From NCBI GenBank assembly GCA_018296165.2, contig JACKQL020000069.1, forward strand, positions 1 through 64,000: a DNA stretch of 64,000 nucleotides. The letters run 5' to 3'. The DNA is from Termitomyces sp. T153 (lineage: Eukaryota; Basidiomycota; Agaricomycetes; Agaricales; Lyophyllaceae). Position numbers and translations under genes: made by a program. The notes under the pieces were generated by a model, which saw nothing but the letters and a program-made list of their open reading frames with translations, did no database searches and was not told the DNA's origin. The number at the start of each line of letters is the position of its first letter. Within the stretch, counting starts at the first letter, position 1. Shown in pieces: positions 33,789 to 46,989 of this stretch.

Positions 33789-36417
33789 TTTCTGCCGAAG
33801 GGAACTAAGTTATGGGATTCAGCCTCGAGTCTACTCAATACTGGGAACTTGATGGGTGAGCCTAAACTACCAGTGCCACAAGATTCTTTGGGCTATTTAT
33901 GTTGAACCTAGGGGAACAATGAGAACGGTGACACGTTGTGGCGGACCTAAACAAAGGTATCTGCGACGTTCTGAGAGAATCAACAATTGTTCGTTAAAAC
34001 AATGGACGGTCGAAACTCTACCTGGTCAGCCAAGTCGTATGCGAGGTGGTACATCCGCAGGGTCCCGAATAGAAAACCTTTGATTTGTACATGTATACGC
34101 GTAGCGGGTCACGGGGGTGACTCCAGATAGGCAATTCGTACATCGTCACCGCTTGCACGCACTGTTTCACTCCTTTGACTCAGACTAATTGATTGCCTTA
34201 ATTTTACTATCTTCTTTTTTTACCTGGTTGATACATAGTGGGTGTCACTGAGGTTCGTGAACAGCCCGTTTTAGCCCGCGTGCTTTGTGCGAACCTGAAA
34301 CAACCAAGAAATACCACGAGGAGTGGCCGTCGACCCTGAAGAAAGGCCGTTCTTCTTGCAGCTTCTCACACCGATGGTCCTTGCTACTAAGTAATGTGCA
34401 GATCAATTCACACTCCAGGGGGTCTTGACAGAAAGCAACTAGTTGCAACCGCAGTTCGTCCTATTTAAAGTCCGTTGTTGGTTAAGGAAGAAACTACAAG
34501 GTACTTCGCTGCGATGAGCGAGAAAAATTGAGGTCGGAGACCACTTTCAGATCTTGTAAAATTTGTCTTATGATTTGTTTATGATATTCGTGTCTAACGC
34601 CACAGCCACGGTAAGTAATGATGTGAGTGATTGCGTCCCGTCCCCCCTTTCATATTACTATGTCCAAATCATCTTTCATGTCGAAGCCAAGTTGAAGCCT
34701 AAGTTGAAGCCTATTAGTGCTCAGTCTGTTGCCTTTTCAACGCTTCTGCTAGGACCAGTTCCTACCCAAGCAAGGAGTGGCAAAGAGTCTTATATGCACA
34801 CGATTATATTCATCAGTAACCGTTTGGAAGGTATCCAATCAACATATGAGGCTCGACCGTTCCCGATATCCATCCAGAAAATTCGGTGAATGGAGATTTT
34901 TGGACTTATTCATTCTGGAACAACCCCACTTAGATAAGTTACTTCAAGTACCTCGGCCTCTGAGTCTCACATGGGTCTATTGCATGTGTTTTCACCCCCA
35001 TGAGGGTGACCAGGGCTAGGGCCGCAATATATACCGATAACCCATATCTCCATCTTGATAAATCTCTAGAAATATGGGAACTCCGACTCGGGTTTCCGGT
35101 CATAGAAGTTACATATGTGGGTTTTCATAAGAAAAAGTCTTCCTTGTGGAACCTCGTCTTACTTGTACCTCTCACAACGAGCGCATTTTTAACCTGAATG
35201 CACTCTGGACGTACGCATTTTATTCCAAACTGCTCAACATGTTTGTGATTCTGTGCATTCAGTTAGCCTCACTCTAATCATCTGACCTCGTGTCAAAATG
35301 TATCCGTTCTCCCGGTATTTCTTGATTGCATCACAAATTCATATACAGTCACGTCTCTTGTCTCGAAGGTTCAGGAAACGATCCATAGAAGAAAGCAGTC
35401 GGACATTAGGAATGGTAGTAAGTACCCTGACCTTTCTACATTAGGTCAACCTATTGTTCTCTTTCACTTCAGAAACCTACTGCACGAATAGAGCGATTTT
35501 ATGCTTAGATTAGCCTCAGGAATAGAGACCAAAGGTCCAGGGGGGCCGCTTTCACCATCTTTTACACTCACTTGGCCGCACGCGAGATTGAGGTGAGACC
35601 ATGATCAACTAAAATTAATTAGACCTCTTCCTCGCGGACCTGCACATGCAATTGATTCGCGAGAAATCAAAGGAAGTATGGTACTGGCCACCCAGACCTT
35701 TGAATTCTGATCGACCACGAGGACGAAATTCCGACCTATTTTCGAATTGATGAAGCCATTGGCCCGTCTCTCTTGCATATGGTAAGAAGAATGGTCGAAT
35801 CTGCCGCTCCTTATATCAAGTTTTGGACCAGTGATTGCTGACAGAAGATAAATACGAAAGCGAACCCCGCACACCGACTCTTGACTTGACACCAGGTATT
35901 GGAAAAATTCATTTTGGATTTCTGTTAAAGTATGTGATATAAATGAATGCTGTATATAGATTATGGTAAAGAGATGCTATGTCGCACTGTACGCCGTAGT
36001 ATATGTGAGTTTTTCGTCGCGGCCAATATCAAGTCGCGTTAATATGAGGGTGATCAATGAAAGCAAGAACGTCAAGACATGAGTGCACGGATAACAAGAG
36101 AGATGGCGGGTAAAATGTTGATACAGAGAAAGTAGTTGGATGCAGATACACAGACCACAAGAGAGATGATAATGATGAGCGCACGTCGAGAAAGTCGTCC
36201 CTAAAATGCATTGTTTGTTTTCTAGTATTCGAGATGAGGGCTTGAAATTGGCAGCTTGAAGCCGTTGAGATTTTTTCTTAGGGGTGAAGAGACAAATGAA
36301 GGGAAGAGAAGAGAAGAGACAGAAGAGACAGAAAACCAGCCACGAGAAAGAACCAGAATACGAGAGATAGTCAAAAAGAATAAGAGGGCAGCGTCGTGTT
36401 TTCAAGTTTCGAATCGT
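33789..36417. other. Gene-poor spacer with dispersed repeat copy B (35920-36180)
   Basis: No coding gene was recognised over 2.6 kb. Near its right end, CTGTTAAAGTATGTGATATA...ATAGATTATG and ACGTCAAGACATGAGTGCAC...ATAACAAGAGAGATGG repeat the copy A sequence; a third partial block (CACAGACCACAAGAGAGATG, near 36156) follows in tandem. Confidence 0.5.
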
Positions 36418-39294
36418 CTAGCAACAATTTGAAGTAGGTTTTCCGCGATATCGGACCCACGAGATGAGGCAGCGAAGGGCCGTCGAGACCCTTGCGAAAA
36501 GCTTACGCCAATCATTCAGAGGTGGCACAATTAACTGACCAGAAGAGCAGGGCCCAGTAGTCACCAGAGGAACAGACACATGAGCCGAGAAGGAGTAGTC
36601 TTGCGTGTCCTTGATAAGGGGTTGTGTAAAGTCAATCAGCACTACGTTCTCTTGTGTTTCTTCTGAAAGTGGAAGGGCAGAAGAAAGCGAGAGGGTGTTG
36701 TCAACACTAAGTTGTTCCACAGGGGCTGACTCCACATGCGGAGGCCGGGGATAATCCTCAGGGCGTTCCTTCATATCAACAAAGACAAGAGCTGGATGAG
36801 AAAGAGTGTCATCTTGTACCATGGTCCGAGGATAGACCCCTTCTCGGGTACTGGTAAAAGGGGACGACGACGGAGACGCGGGAGTATGAGAAATTCTTCG
36901 CCTTACTGTGGTTTGCTGTTGCTGAGACCTAGAATTCGGAAATTTTGATGGAACCTTGAAGGCCGGCTTGAGTTTGGGCGACGTAGACTTGGATGTTCTC
37001 GGGGGTGGTTTCGACGTAGCGGTACTCGATGTAGCTTTGGGAGACGGTGACGTAGTCTTGGGTTTCGATTTGGGAGGTGAGGGATTTGAAGGGAAAATCG
37101 GAAGAGGGACCACCTTGGGAGGTATCATAAATACAGCGGTGGGTGGAGATCGGGCAATCATGGGCTTCGATGGGATCATCCGCATTGGTGCGACCGGAGG
37201 CACTGGTACGATCGTAGGTACTGGTGCGATCGTAGGTACTGGTGCGATCGTAGGTACTGGTGCGGCCACAGGCTTTGGTACGACCGCAGGTATTGCTACA
37301 GCCGTAGGCTTTGCTTGGATTTGAGGCTGGTGAGTCTGGATGGGTGTGTTTGCAATATCTGTACCGAGGTTTTCCTTGTGAACTCGCTTACGTCGTTTCG
37401 GCGGCGCCGAGAGTTTGATAGGTGAGCCAACCTTCACGGCAGTACTAGTGAAGCTTGATCGCTCCGCGTCAATCGGTGACAAGAGACGCTGATTGGGTAT
37501 CTCTTTGAAGGGCAGTCGTGGAAACATGCTTGGCTCCACCTCTTCGACCTTGTCCTCAGGATCCGCAGGTGTAATGGTGACTTCTGGCATGCGGGTGATG
37601 TCTCCCCGTATAGGCCGCGCCTTGACAGGCGGAGGAGCACGTTTGATGAGCTTCTCCCGTATAATGAGGGGTGGAAGGACTCCGCCTGCTCCCGGGGAAT
37701 GGGATTGCGTGGGACTTGGACATGCAAGTAGCTCAAGGAGTGTTGGCTCCCCTGTCTTGTAGGTAGGGAGGGGCGGAAGAGGGATATCTGGTGGGGGAGA
37801 CGGCATCGAGACCTTGAAATCGATATCGGAGGCGGCTGACCAAACTGGAGAAGCTGGGGGAGGTGTTGCGGGTGTGGGAGACTGGTTATTGGTAAAGAAC
37901 GCGCCAATTCTCTTCCATATGTTCCTCTCTCGTGCTCGCAGAGAGAGAAACTCGGGGGAAATGTGCGTAAAGTCAGGGTACGGATCCGGAAAGCATGGTG
38001 GACCTTCCATCACCGTGGATACGATTGTGTTCTTGGGGAAAGGGGTGGAATGAAGCTTCCAGCGGGGAGAGGTCGCCTGAGTCCTCACTTTGTCCCATTG
38101 ACTTCAGAAAATCAGCTTGTAAAATATGACATGAAACAATTGTGAAAACCCACACTTGGGAAAACCATGGATGATACATTATATCTTCGAGATGGGCCGG
38201 TTTCTTCGAATCTCTGCGAAGCAGATGACTGAGAAGATCCCGCGCTTCAGGAGACACACAGTCGTCCGGACGGAACGTCAGTTGTTCACAAAGCACTGCC
38301 TCTAAGATCTCATCGTGCGACTGCGCTCCCTCTCCGAACGGCAACTACCACTGAAGTCAACACCTTGAAAATACAACGAAACGATCCGACTCACCCTCCC
38401 CGTCAACATGTTATATAACGTGACACCAAGAGCATGGAGATCGGCCTCAAATGAATAAGGACGACCAAGATGGACATCTGGGGACATGAAAGGAGGAGTC
38501 CCAACTTGTTCCGTTGAGGTGTAATCCGGGTCATTGAATTTGAAAGACCCGGATTGGGCATTCGGGTCCGCTAGAAAGTTCACATGGGTGACTGGAGATG
38601 TCTTGAGCCGGGTCGCGAAGCCAAAATCGATCACACGGACGTGACCATCCGGAGTGAAGACGATGTTGGAAGGTTTGAGATCCCGGTGGAGGATCATATG
38701 CGTTTTCAATTCTTCTAGCGCGACAAGCTAGTAAAATATATCATCAGCAAACCTGATGAGTAGGAAGAATGTGTGGCTGACCAGTTCCGACGTATAGAAG
38801 CGGGCTTGCTCTTCTGAAAACCGGCTTTTGACCGCAAGATTGGTCTCCATATGACCTCCGAGATAACGCTGGACAGAATGTCAGAAATCACAGAGAAGAT
38901 ACTTGATAGAGGGCTGAGACGAACCCTTACGAGATAAAAGTTGTTCCCGTCGTGCCAAGACGCCCACAGCGGCAGTAGGAACGAACAACCGCTTGTCTCC
39001 CTCTGTAACTCCTGCTCAAGTAGTGTCCTAGAGTCAGATCCCTGACCCTTCTGGACAACCTTGAGAGCAACTAGCTCGTGAGAGAGACGATCTCGCGCGA
39101 GATAAGTTGATCCAGCATGGCCCTTCCCGATGAGCTTCAAGAGCTCGAAATCGGCAAGAGATAGACGGGATTGGGTATCAGGGAGCTAAGAAGAGAGTGA
39201 AAAGATACAACTGTCAGCCGCAAAGCGAAGACACGAAGAGAGAGGAACATACGCCTGAACAAGAGGAGGAGGATGAGGACGAAGATTTGGACAT
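36418..39294 (-). CDS. Serine/threonine protein kinase with long proline-rich C-terminal tail
   Basis: The start at 39294 reads MSKSSSSSSSSCSG, then DFELLKLIGKGHAGSTYLAR (Gly loop), LVALKVVQKGQ (ATP Lys), ILHRDLKPSNIVF (HRD loop), VRVIDFGFATRL (DFG), VGTPPFMSPDVHLGRPYSFE (activation/P+1) and LGVTLYNMLTGRLPFG. It looks like the AGC/CAMK supergroup; the closing HPWFSQVQWDKVRTQ, made by a GTGGGT...GAAG intron, resembles the AGC kinase end. About 550 further residues are low-complexity and Pro/Ser/Lys-rich, with PVPTIAPVPTIAPVPTI tandem repeats and GTAGGTACTGGTGCGATC-type DNA repeats on the plus strand. Six or seven exons. All catalytic residues are present, so it is likely active. The tail is not recognised and may be a docking region. 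Confidence 0.85.
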
Positions 39295-39903
39295 GATTAT
39301 GAAGGTGTAGATACGTTGTAAATTATAAGATACCGAGGGCACAAGAGAGAGTGGAAGACAGACGTCGATGCACGAAGCAAAGAAGAACAAAGGGGTTGAG
39401 ACATTGAATGACAGTATATATTGGCGATTTGAGTTCCAACTGATGGTCGAGGAGGAAATAATGTCGATGAGTGCTTACATAAGAGGGATGTGGAGGACAA
39501 AAGTTGGAGGAAAAAAGTTGACTCTTAACGTCGTCATGTCTGTCACACGAGACCCATTCTTCTCAGTTTCTGCACAGCTGTTCGCCAAATTCTGACTTGT
39601 CAGAGTGGATATACCAGGCTTTCAAGTGTATGACGACTCGAAAGGATGATTCGGCAGAAAAGTTCACCACTGTACACACGTCTGAACCGGTCAAAAGCTA
39701 GTGTCTAGAGTGAGAGTGACCGAAGAAGATCAAGAACATCCGATATCCACTGTCTCGACCGGTCCCTACTGTGCTCATTCCCGTGCACATCGCATCGGAA
39801 GCACGCCACAACCTACGGTTCACACTCAAGAGTCAGGGCTTCCGCCGCAATAATAATACTTAATCTCACCCTCGCCGTTTATGATCCCCTTATGCCCTGC
39901 GAG
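39295..39903. other. Divergent intergenic region between kinase and GH88 genes
   Basis: Both start codons face outward, so this 0.6 kb must hold both promoters. No further feature was recognised. Confidence 0.45.
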
Positions 39904-41499
39904 ATGCATTCTATCATTGTTCTTAGTTTTATTGCTGTCGGCCTCTCTAGCACAAGTGTTGCCGTCCCCTCTGAGCTCTACTCCCCTCTTATACCTCAGA
40001 AAATTCAAGCAGCCTTCAACAAATTCAAGACGAACCCTATCCGATATCCACAGTACACAGACACCTCAGGGATATGGCAGTACTTCTCGCCCAACATGTG
40101 GCCTAGCGGTTTCTTTCCCGCTACGCTATATGGTCTCAACGAGCGAAACGCACTCTGTCCGTCCACCCCTGCCAATGGCCTTGGTATGGTAAACTGGCTG
40201 GAATTAGGACGCTCTGCGACTGGAAACTTGGTACCACCTGAGCCAGAGAACACCCCCGACCACGACCGGGCGTTTTTAATTTCTTTTCTGGAAGAGCTTG
40301 CCATGTACGCGGGTAGCAAAACTGGAGCGATTGACTTTGACTCTCAAACTGGAACAGAAATCCGGGCAACACGACTGCCCAGGCTATAATTGTTGACTTT
40401 GCAAAAATCTTGGCAGATCGCTTTAACCCTGCCGTTGGCTGCACAAGAAGTTCGGATGGCTCAGACCCCTTTGTTGGCATATTACCATCACCATCTCGAT
40501 TTGGGGCCGTACTGATGATACCAAATGTAGAAAGTCATCATCGACGTTATGATGAACCTAGAGCCTTCGATCATCGCTGCCAATCTCACGGGCAACACGA
40601 CCTTTTACGAGATGGCCGTAAGCCATGCGGACACTACTATGAGGAATCACATCCGGGACGATGGCGAGCCTTTGAACGTCAAGTATTGACGTTTACGTCG
40701 AGCTGATGACTACTACTCAGGCTCAATATGGCAAATGGTTGAGTACAATTCGACTACGGGAGAGGTCATTGGGAAACGAACAATACAAGGTTATTCAGAT
40801 AATAGCGCTTGGACACGTGGTCAAGCATGGGGTATATATGGCTTTGCAAACAGTAGGGGAAAGTTCTGTTTATCTTCGTCGGTGGTTAGTTGACCCAGGG
40901 ATTAGTGTTTAAACTTACTGGCGAGAAAAAGTACCTCAAAACAGCGCGTCGTCTCGCAGACTACTTCATCAATCGTCTTCCTGGCGATGGCATCGTTCCA
41001 TGGTTAGTCTGAGCCTTCCAATCGCATATTAATTTATGGTCTTCACATTTGCACTGCAGGGATTTTGATGCACCTCTCCTACCGGCCCCCCGGGCTGCCG
41101 ATTCATCTGCGGCATGTATTGCTGCAGCCGCTCTCCTTCTGCTCGCGCGTTACGAAATTGATAAAGCCAATATGGATAATTACACGAATTCCGCGATACA
41201 AGTACGATGTTCGCCTATGACATATCCTGTAGCACAAGTGCTTACCTTACAAGATCGTAGATGCTATCACATCCCTAGCGTGGGCGCCGTCTTGGGAGAG
41301 TCTGTTATCAAATGCGACAGTGAATAAGCCGGCAGGCAATGCGTTGACCGGCTCGATATATGGTGAGTTTGGTTGTCAGCCTGAGTTCGACTATTTTCGA
41401 ATTTAGCTCTTCCGTCTGCGGACGGGTGATTATTATTTCATCAAGGTGGGCAACGAGCTCATCTCCCGGAAACTCGTGGAATGCTTTGGTTGCCATTGA
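39904..41499 (+). CDS. GH88-type unsaturated glucuronyl hydrolase, secreted, with abnormal splice sites
   Basis: Eight exons: 39904-40304, 40358-40472, 40531-40663, 40721-40852, 40906-41002, 41060-41201, 41254-41362 and about 41426-41499; 400 residues. MHSIIVLSFIAVGLSSTSVA is a signal peptide. GH88 features follow: WQYFSPNMWPSGFFPATLYG, AIIVDFAKILADRFNPAVGC with TRSSDGSD (the family's catalytic Asp region), GYSDNSAWTRGQAWGIYGFA, LPGDGIVPWDFDAPL and PRAADSSAACIAAAAL. The enzyme would cleave unsaturated glucuronyl ends of polysaccharides. Oddities: intron 3 starts GC (40664) rather than GT, and the last intron lacks an AG at the position (41424-41425, GG) that would restore GDYYFIKVGNELISRK. 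Without it, splicing at the upstream AG gives a stop after about six residues. It could be an early pseudogene. An upstream in-frame ATG at 39892 exists. Confidence 0.75.
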
Positions 41500-41872
41500 G
41501 TTCGCTGTCCATATATGCCAGATAGCCTCTTTCGACAAAAACATTAGGTTACTCAAATCGAGGAGTACACACTTAAATGTAAAAAGTGGAGATTGTCATG
41601 GTATTGCGCTCACTGTGCTGCTGTCACGTCGACCTTCCGAATCTGAGTAGTGAAGTCGCACCCGACGCAAGTGATGGGTGTCAAAAAAGTGAGAATGGTA
41701 ATAGTGATCATAACATGGGGGTCCGATGGAAAGTTTATCGACGCGTCATAAATGTCAAATCACTGGCAAATAAAGAAATTATTTCTAACAAGATGATATT
41801 TCAACAAAACTTTGTGAAAAGCACGCATCGATTACTCGACTGATCTCCAGATAAAGGTTCAAGATAAGACCC
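41500..41872. other. Intergenic, convergent GH88 and NTF2 3' ends
   Basis: No gene or repeat recognised. Confidence 0.45.
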
Positions 41873-42462
41873 GATCTAGCCGTAGTTGAGGCGGAAAATA
41901 TCGTTGTACCTGCGTAATTTTCAGCACATGCAAGGACGTACTATTGAGGAAGCACATACACGTAGTAGCTAGAACCATCGGGAATGAGTTGGAATATTTG
42001 GCTGAATTGCAGGGCGTTTGTGCTGTCATCGACCTTTTAGAGTTGGAGTGAATTCACGCGGATGAGTCAAACGTCGAAAGCATAGGCGCACAACAAGGAG
42101 TCCAGTGACGCTGACAATGAGGCTCGCGACGGTAGGCGAAGAAGGCTGCGCGTCCAAAGTGGTCACTTTATGCTGCACTTTTGAAAAGGGCAGGCTCTGA
42201 AAAGCGGTGTAAAAAGTGGCTTTTGAGATATCAGAGATGCCGTACAGTGAGTTTCTCAGCAATCGCAGTACTTCCAGCAATAGGCGTGCCCTCCCACGTC
42301 AGCATGGACTCCGGACGCTGAATGAACAGAAAATGAGATTGGAAGATTGGCAGGAGCAGGAAGGAAACCGACGTAAAGAGAGCTGAGGGAAGAGCGGTCA
42401 GAGTCAAAGGTTGAGTAGTAGAAGTCAGTGAATTGCTTCGCGATGTTATTTATGTCGCTCAT
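41873..42462 (-). CDS. NTF2: Nuclear transport factor 2
   Basis: Five exons read from ATG 42462 give exactly 124 residues, the usual NTF2 length: MSDINNIAKQFTDFYYSTFD, DRSSLSSLY, RPESMLTWEGTPIAGSTAIA, LPFSKVQHKVTTLDAQPSSP, LIVSVTGLLVVDDSTNALQF and FSQIFQLIPDGSSYYVYNDI ending RLNYG, TAG at 41873-41875. Introns are short (for example GTCGGT...TTCAG, GTACGG...TTTTCAG, GTATGT...GCAG). NTF2 dimers carry Ran-GDP into the nucleus by binding FxFG nucleoporins. An in-frame ATG upstream (about 18 codons) is possible but extends past the conserved start. Divergent from the next gene with about 0.13 kb between starts. Confidence 0.95.
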
Positions 42463-42588
42463 GATGAACAGGAAATGGTCGAGGACGAACGATGAGCTCC
42501 GATCACAGATCAAGATGGCGACTCACGTGACCATGAACAGCCCAACTGGCAAGTGCCGTCAGTTTCCAAGTTCTCTCACAAACTAGAC

Positions 42589-44092
42589 ATGTCGCATTTT
42601 ACTGCCGATCTCCAGCAACGCCCAACGATGCGCAGAAAGTCTTCTGCACAGAACCTCCTCAGCTCCTTCAAATCCCCCTCTTCCGTGCCGGCTACCATCT
42701 CAATAGGTAGTACCAACAACTCGTCATTTGCTACTGCAAGTGGCACGACCACTCCGACTACCAGCATCGCCAAAGAGTCTGATGCTCAGTCGCTTTACAC
42801 CGATACTACCGCTTTGTCGCACGCTAGCAGCGCAACCAGCCCCCAGCTCGGCCAGGGTACCTCTGTCGAGTACTTGCGTGATCTTGTCCAGAAGCGTATC
42901 ATCACACTCACATATATACGCAATATACACGAGGGGTATGTGAAGCAGTAATTGCTATTACTTCTGTACCAGTTGAACGTGCTCGTTCCTAGACGGAGTC
43001 ACTGGTTCCATACAATCCTCATATCACGCGCCGACCTCGAGCGCGAGTTTAGCAACAATAGCCCTGAAATACGCAAACGGTACGTGGTACTCCTATCCCC
43101 CACTCGGTGACGCTGATGTTCTATAGAACAACCCGCTTCGCCATCCTTGGTATGTCATTATCCAATTTACTTGACATCAACTCGCCGCAAGATCTCCTCC
43201 GCGGGCTTATTCATACGATAAGCGAGTATGACCAGAACAAGGATGATGTTGAGAAGCCCAAGACTGTGTGTACTTTAAACTCACCTCAATGCGACACAAA
43301 GACTTGACATTTACATAGCGACAGCCTCGGCGTCTGTTTAGACCCAAAATCAGTAAACGTGGTGGACACGAATATGCCGTTTCCTTTTCAGAAAGTTCAG
43401 ACGCCTCCTATCTCATGATACCACACTTAGTCAGTACTTCATTCTACCATTCAAAAATGACGCTCATATACAGATAGCCTTTTCCCCTCGATTATCATCA
43501 AACTCTTCTCTCCCTTCTGGATGTCATTTCCGAGGTCTACAACAAAATTTCCAAGATCCTTGGCCCTTCACCTATTGCTTCTCAACACATGATGGGCCCT
43601 CTTGGCCTTCTTTCACCTCACCCTGGCGTTTCGTATATCCTATCTGGCGACACCACCCCTACCGGCACTGTCAATCCTACCCAGCACACCACATTAAACT
43701 CACAATACCATTCACCCTACGGCGGTCCTGATGACATGAGCAGTAGCTTATGGAATATTGCGAACCCAAATAATGGTACAGGTGGGCTTACAAATGGTGG
43801 GGTGCTTGGGACCCCGCCACCAAATTTGTCTGCTTCGTTCGGCGAGTCAGTGCTTAAAATTGATGGAAAGATTAGGGTAAGTTGTTCGTAATCAGTTCAT
43901 ATCTGGGCTAAGGCGATTGTCGCACAGAAAATTACGTCGACCCTATTAAAAGAACTGGACACGTTTGCACGAAATGCAATCAAAGACGAACTAGCGTCGC
44001 TTGACTCTCTCCTCAATACTGTTGAACCCGTTAGATTAGACCTCTCTTTTAAACCTGGTGGTGGACGCATCATATATGATAAGGGGCTGTGA
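42589..44092 (+). CDS. Conserved fungal protein of unknown function
   Basis: The start MSHFTADLQQRPTMRRKSSA is Ser/Thr-rich. A conserved block YLRDLVQKRIITLTYIRNIH, HWFHTILISRADLEREFSNN and TTRFAILGMSLSNLLDINSP is split by introns; then AFPLDYHQTLLSLLDVISEV with YNKISKILGPSPIASQHMMG, PLGLLSPHPGVSYILSGDTT, a Gly/Asn-rich loop, and LLKELDTFARNAIKDELASL at the end, TGA at 44090-44092. Six or so short introns. I recall close relatives annotated only as hypothetical in basidiomycetes; no catalytic motif or membrane segment is evident. It seems helical in its conserved parts. A 12-codon in-frame extension to 42553 is possible. Confidence 0.75.
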
Positions 44093-46989
44093 TAAGACCC
44101 CCCAGACGGTCATGGGATACTCCTGCAAGACAGTGATGACGAGATAATCAGGTACGGTCCGTGTGTGTTACGTGTTTTTTAGTGTCGAGGTTGTTGCAGT
44201 TGTTCTGATGGTGCTTTCGAAGCTTTGTCCGAAACGGAGGTTAATCATTGAGGTTAACACCTGACCAGTGACCTCTCGTGTCACGAAGTACGACCACAAT
44301 AGCCTTAGAGCCCGAGGAAGGACTATTCGATGTGACACAACTTCGCTCATTCTCCGCTCCAGGAAGAGGAAAAAGAGTTGACAGGCTACCTTCATCACGC
44401 TAGGACACTCACAGCCAAATATCTATGTATGGATATATCAAGCACATGCAAAGAAATTTGTATTCATAAACGTCTCCAGTAGTCCATAATGAAATCAGAT
44501 AACGTGCTTTCATCGCTCTTTCTTCACTCGTTAGGGATATTGCCTGCTCTCGCTCCAATGAAGACGAGGAGTTGGGCATAAAGGCGGGTGCGAGATGGAT
44601 TAGCAGGTGCAGCTACCCTTCTGGCATTCGCAGCTATAGGAATGTTGGGTCATCATAATGCAACGAAATCTAGGTAAGGCTTTCGACGTACGTTTGGGTG
44701 CAGTGGCAATGGGAGCTGTCGCCGCAGTTGGCGTTGGAGGGGACAGAGGTGGTCTATGGGAAATAGGTCGTCAGGTATCGTAACACATGGGGTGAATATG
44801 ACACTAACAGCGAACATGACTGTCGAGATAGACGATATTCAAAGACTTGGGTGAAAGTAGGTGGTGGGGGTTATTAGAAGAGCAGACTTCTTCCCCCCCC
44901 CCCTTTTATCGTTTTCGAAAAGAAGGCCATTTCCTATCTTGGACGAGAGACAGATCGCAGCACTACGGCTGACCGCGGGCGGCTTGAGCCGGAGGTCGTT
45001 CCGCATTCATCGTCGTCCGGCGGCCCTGACAACGCCTCAGAACACGGGGCAAGAAGTGCAGAACACGGGTCAAAGTGATGATTCAGATAAGAATCTAGAC
45101 TTGATTATCTCCAGAGTAAACTGTCAATCTGTGGCGTACAAAAATGCGACTGCTCATTAGATGATTTCACAATAAATCCGAGAGATCGATGATAATAATA
45201 ATGAAAACAACCCGAGTCGGACTGCCACAATAGATCAAATCATGAGGTAAATTTGGGCGATGGCGGTGTGTGAGCGGGAGATCCGAACACAGGGGTAATC
45301 TGAAAATTCGTGTGAGTCGCGACATAACTTGGGGAACAAACACCTTTAGATTTGCTTTTTTGTATACGGGTGATTCGGTGTGTATGGGAAGGATCAAAGA
45401 AGTGTGCCGTAGGTGCCACAAGAATCGAAGAAACCTAATGGGGGAATATGAAGGATGAAGGCGAGAAGAAGAAGTCGGATTTTGTACTCGTGAGCATGTG
45501 TGCATAGCTATGTATCAAATCTGGGTTTGTCTCAGGGAGCAGTACTAGTAGATTATTTTGACACGCGCCATTCGCTGAGAACTACAAATATGCACTCCTC
45601 CATTATTACACTGGTGACATATCATTTCTGCAGATCTCGTTGGGGCGAGGAGTTCCCACAAGCCTTGCGTATACTTCCACAGCCCGGCCATAATATGTGA
45701 AACCTGTCAAGTTCTCTCCATCACCTCGACTTACCCTTCACTCGTGACACCCGTCCAGAATTGTCATCATTCCATACTCAACGCATGGCAGTAGCCCTCA
45801 TGGAGTCACGGGCAACGGCTGTAACTTTGACCGCCTCATGTCCCTGTGCTACTTATGAGTTATTCCATAATGCTCCTTAAAGCCTCCTTTGATAATCAAC
45901 TGACATTGCGATATAGTCGAGAGTTGACGTACATATATATGGTCTAGCTTCGTATACTTTTCATGATATCATCCGGGAGAAAAGGTTTTTTCCTAGGACT
46001 TCGGCAAAAGACACGCTATTATTTGACCGGGGATTGAGGCAATACCATCAATTTCGAAACTAAGGATCCATCGAGATTCCAGATGTCGGTATCCGCCATC
46101 TCGCGCGGGCACATTGACGACTATTATCACAGATTTGATGTATAGGGTTTCTTACACGCTCGTGTAAGTATTCTACGTTGTTAGATACGAAGCTCGGAAC
46201 TTACTGATTGGATGACTTTCCATAACGATTTGTGAGTTCAGACCGGTCTTCAAAATGGTGCCTGACGGAGTTATGTCAGCCATGCCACAATCTAGAAATC
46301 TACTCTTACAACCATAAATAACATCGATTCCATACATCTGATAAGTGTTTCATCCGTGATCGCGTCAACCGTGCTTGTGGATCTGCCTTCATTCCTAACT
46401 CGACGCGACCTCCTACCTGATCCTTATGAGGACACTCCGTGGCAGCAACTCTACAACAGCCAGAATTCGCGACTCGGAGCATTGATCCACAACAATGAGG
46501 TTTGAGCACAATGCTGCAAAGTCAAGTATATAATGAAAGGAATACGACACCAATCCCTAGAACTGATGCGGACTCTGACGCGTTGAGCGCGGAGTTTGAA
46601 GCCGGAAGAGGGGGGAGGGCCTCGTCCAGATTTCAATCCGCAAGAGATTTAGGGTTGACGTACGGCTGACATGTTGACAGTCAAAAGTTCGCGTATCTTT
46701 GGACCTCAATTTCGGCACAGCGGCTACTCTGTTCGAAAAGTAGTGTTTCAAACGTTATGAAAGTCATCCTTTTTCTATATCGATCGTAAAAATCTGAATA
46801 GTTAGGAGTGATCAATCATGAATGTCAATCAATTGTGAATAATCAGCGCAGCGGCCGATCGGAGCCGAGTCTGTCTGTTACCTCGTGTTCCGAGAGTGGC
46901 CTTCCATATGATGGACGCGCTCGTACGTGTACGGAGTTAAAATGTTGATCGGAGATCAGTTCGGCGGATATGACCGCGCCTCATGAAGA
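44093..46989. other. Gene-poor unique DNA
   Basis: Open frames are short and without recognisable motifs. A Gly/Ala-rich segment near 44600-44740 (DALAG/ATLLAFAAIGMLGHH-like) could be a decayed small-protein gene, but no start, stop or splice pattern supports it. No tRNA or repeat was recognised. Confidence 0.4.

Noticed and set aside
36736..37324. Plus-strand Gly-rich open frames
   Set aside because: They are antisense to the Pro-rich kinase tail; the composition is explained by the complementary codons.
45167..45505. Minus-strand 112-codon frame as a gene
   Set aside because: Low-complexity, no recognisable motif and no conserved neighbours or splice sites.
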